In this document: piece by piece, positions 63,898 through 64,000 of the stretch
Position numbering within the stretch: position 1 is the first letter of the stretch
How the letters are laid out: each line of letters opens with the position of its first letter
Assembly (NCBI GenBank): GCA_016125155.1
Contig: WGMI01000013.1
Coordinates: 92,024-156,023 of the forward strand
DNA length: 64,000 nucleotides
Source of the DNA: a bacterium
GTDB lineage: Bacteria; Bacteroidota; Bacteroidia; Flavobacteriales; Schleiferiaceae
Reading direction: 5' to 3'
Position numbers and translations under genes: made by a program
The notes under the pieces: generated by a model
The model's input: the letters and a program-made list of their open reading frames with translations, nothing else
Databases searched by the model: none
What the model was told of the DNA's origin: nothing

Positions 63898-64000
63898 GGA
63901 GCGGTGATTTTTAGGGGAGGTTCCCCTACTTTGCTAATGACTAAAAAAGCAAAAGCACCGCTCCATGAGCCAAATTACTATTCTCGCGCAAATTGTATCC
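63898..64000 (+). mobile_element. Left part of an insertion sequence
   Basis: GGAGCGGTG (63898-63906) pairs with CACCGCTCC (63956-63964), a perfect 9-bp inverted repeat just before an ATG. Between them AGGGGA-GGT-TCCCCT (63913-63927) forms another hairpin. This hairpin arrangement just ahead of a short frame in the 5' position of a transposase suggests the end of an IS with a structure that limits read-through translation from outside. The element runs off the window, so family and extent are open. Confidence 0.5.
63965..64000 (+). CDS. Start of a probable transposase (truncated by window)
   Basis: Only 12 codons are visible: MSQITILAQIVS. The peptide resembles the N-terminus of IS4-type (DUF4372-bearing) transposases, but this is too short for certainty. 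The ATG directly follows the right arm of the inverted repeat. Read with the upstream hairpins it supports an insertion sequence downstream of tsf. Confidence 0.4.
   Translation, partial: MSQITILAQIVS

Overview
The window reads as chromosomal DNA of a fairly G+C-rich member of the Bacteroidota, probably Flavobacteriales-like (the order is inferred). Reasons: the CBS protein / nadK / DUF6089 / uppS / bamA / skp / skp / murI gene order; a fused ccoNO cytochrome oxidase gene; type IX secretion (T9SS) sorting domains; TonB receptors with carboxypeptidase-like N-termini; and promoters of the TTTG / TAnnTTTG type. No rRNA, tRNA or CRISPR array was found.

Layout. 0-11.7 kb: housekeeping genes (tatD, Nfu scaffold, gamma carbonic anhydrase, murI, two Skp/OmpH chaperones, bamA, uppS, DUF6089, nadK, CBS protein, pdxJ, hydrolase, DUF486). 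12-19.3 kb: cbb3 oxidase operon ccoS-ccoNO-ccoQ-ccoP-ccoG-ccoH-SafE followed by a separately transcribed uspA; both promoters carry a TGA-N6-TCA Crp/Fnr-type site exactly 24 nt from an identical TAGCTTTG element. 19.4-29.6 kb: TetR/SDR pair, glycosyltransferase, hydrolase, probable heme receptor with a companion gene, subtilisin-like protease, DUF1684, MFS transporter. 29.6-31.1 kb: hairpin-rich spacer and a REP-associated transposase without a standard start codon. 31.1-40.9 kb: frr, pyrH, TonB receptor, SDR, dprA, hybrid histidine kinase, tyrS (odd HIGH motif).

41.0-48.5 kb is the accessory region. It is more A+T-rich and its genes look broken: a T9SS-exported protein split by an in-frame TGA, a frameshifted outer-membrane barrel gene, a three-gene toxin-antitoxin-chaperone-like locus (ADP-ribosyltransferase-like protein, small protein, SecB-like chaperone) whose first gene has an early in-frame TAG, and a gliding-type adhesin split by another TAG.

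48.7-58.6 kb: a leftward ten-gene run, almost without gaps, for maltodextrin use (sugar kinase, beta-phosphoglucomutase, GH65 phosphorylase, two GH13 lipoproteins) continuing into DUF1648, mgsA, a Rof-like protein, a thioesterase and a DNA glycosylase. 58.7-60.8 kb: M43 metalloprotease with a T9SS tail. 61-64 kb: rplM-rpsI-rpsB-tsf, then the left part of an insertion sequence running out of the window.

The most interesting items are the toxin-antitoxin-chaperone-like locus with its interrupted toxin, the cluster of single-stop-interrupted genes around it, and the shared promoter architecture of the cbb3 operon and uspA.
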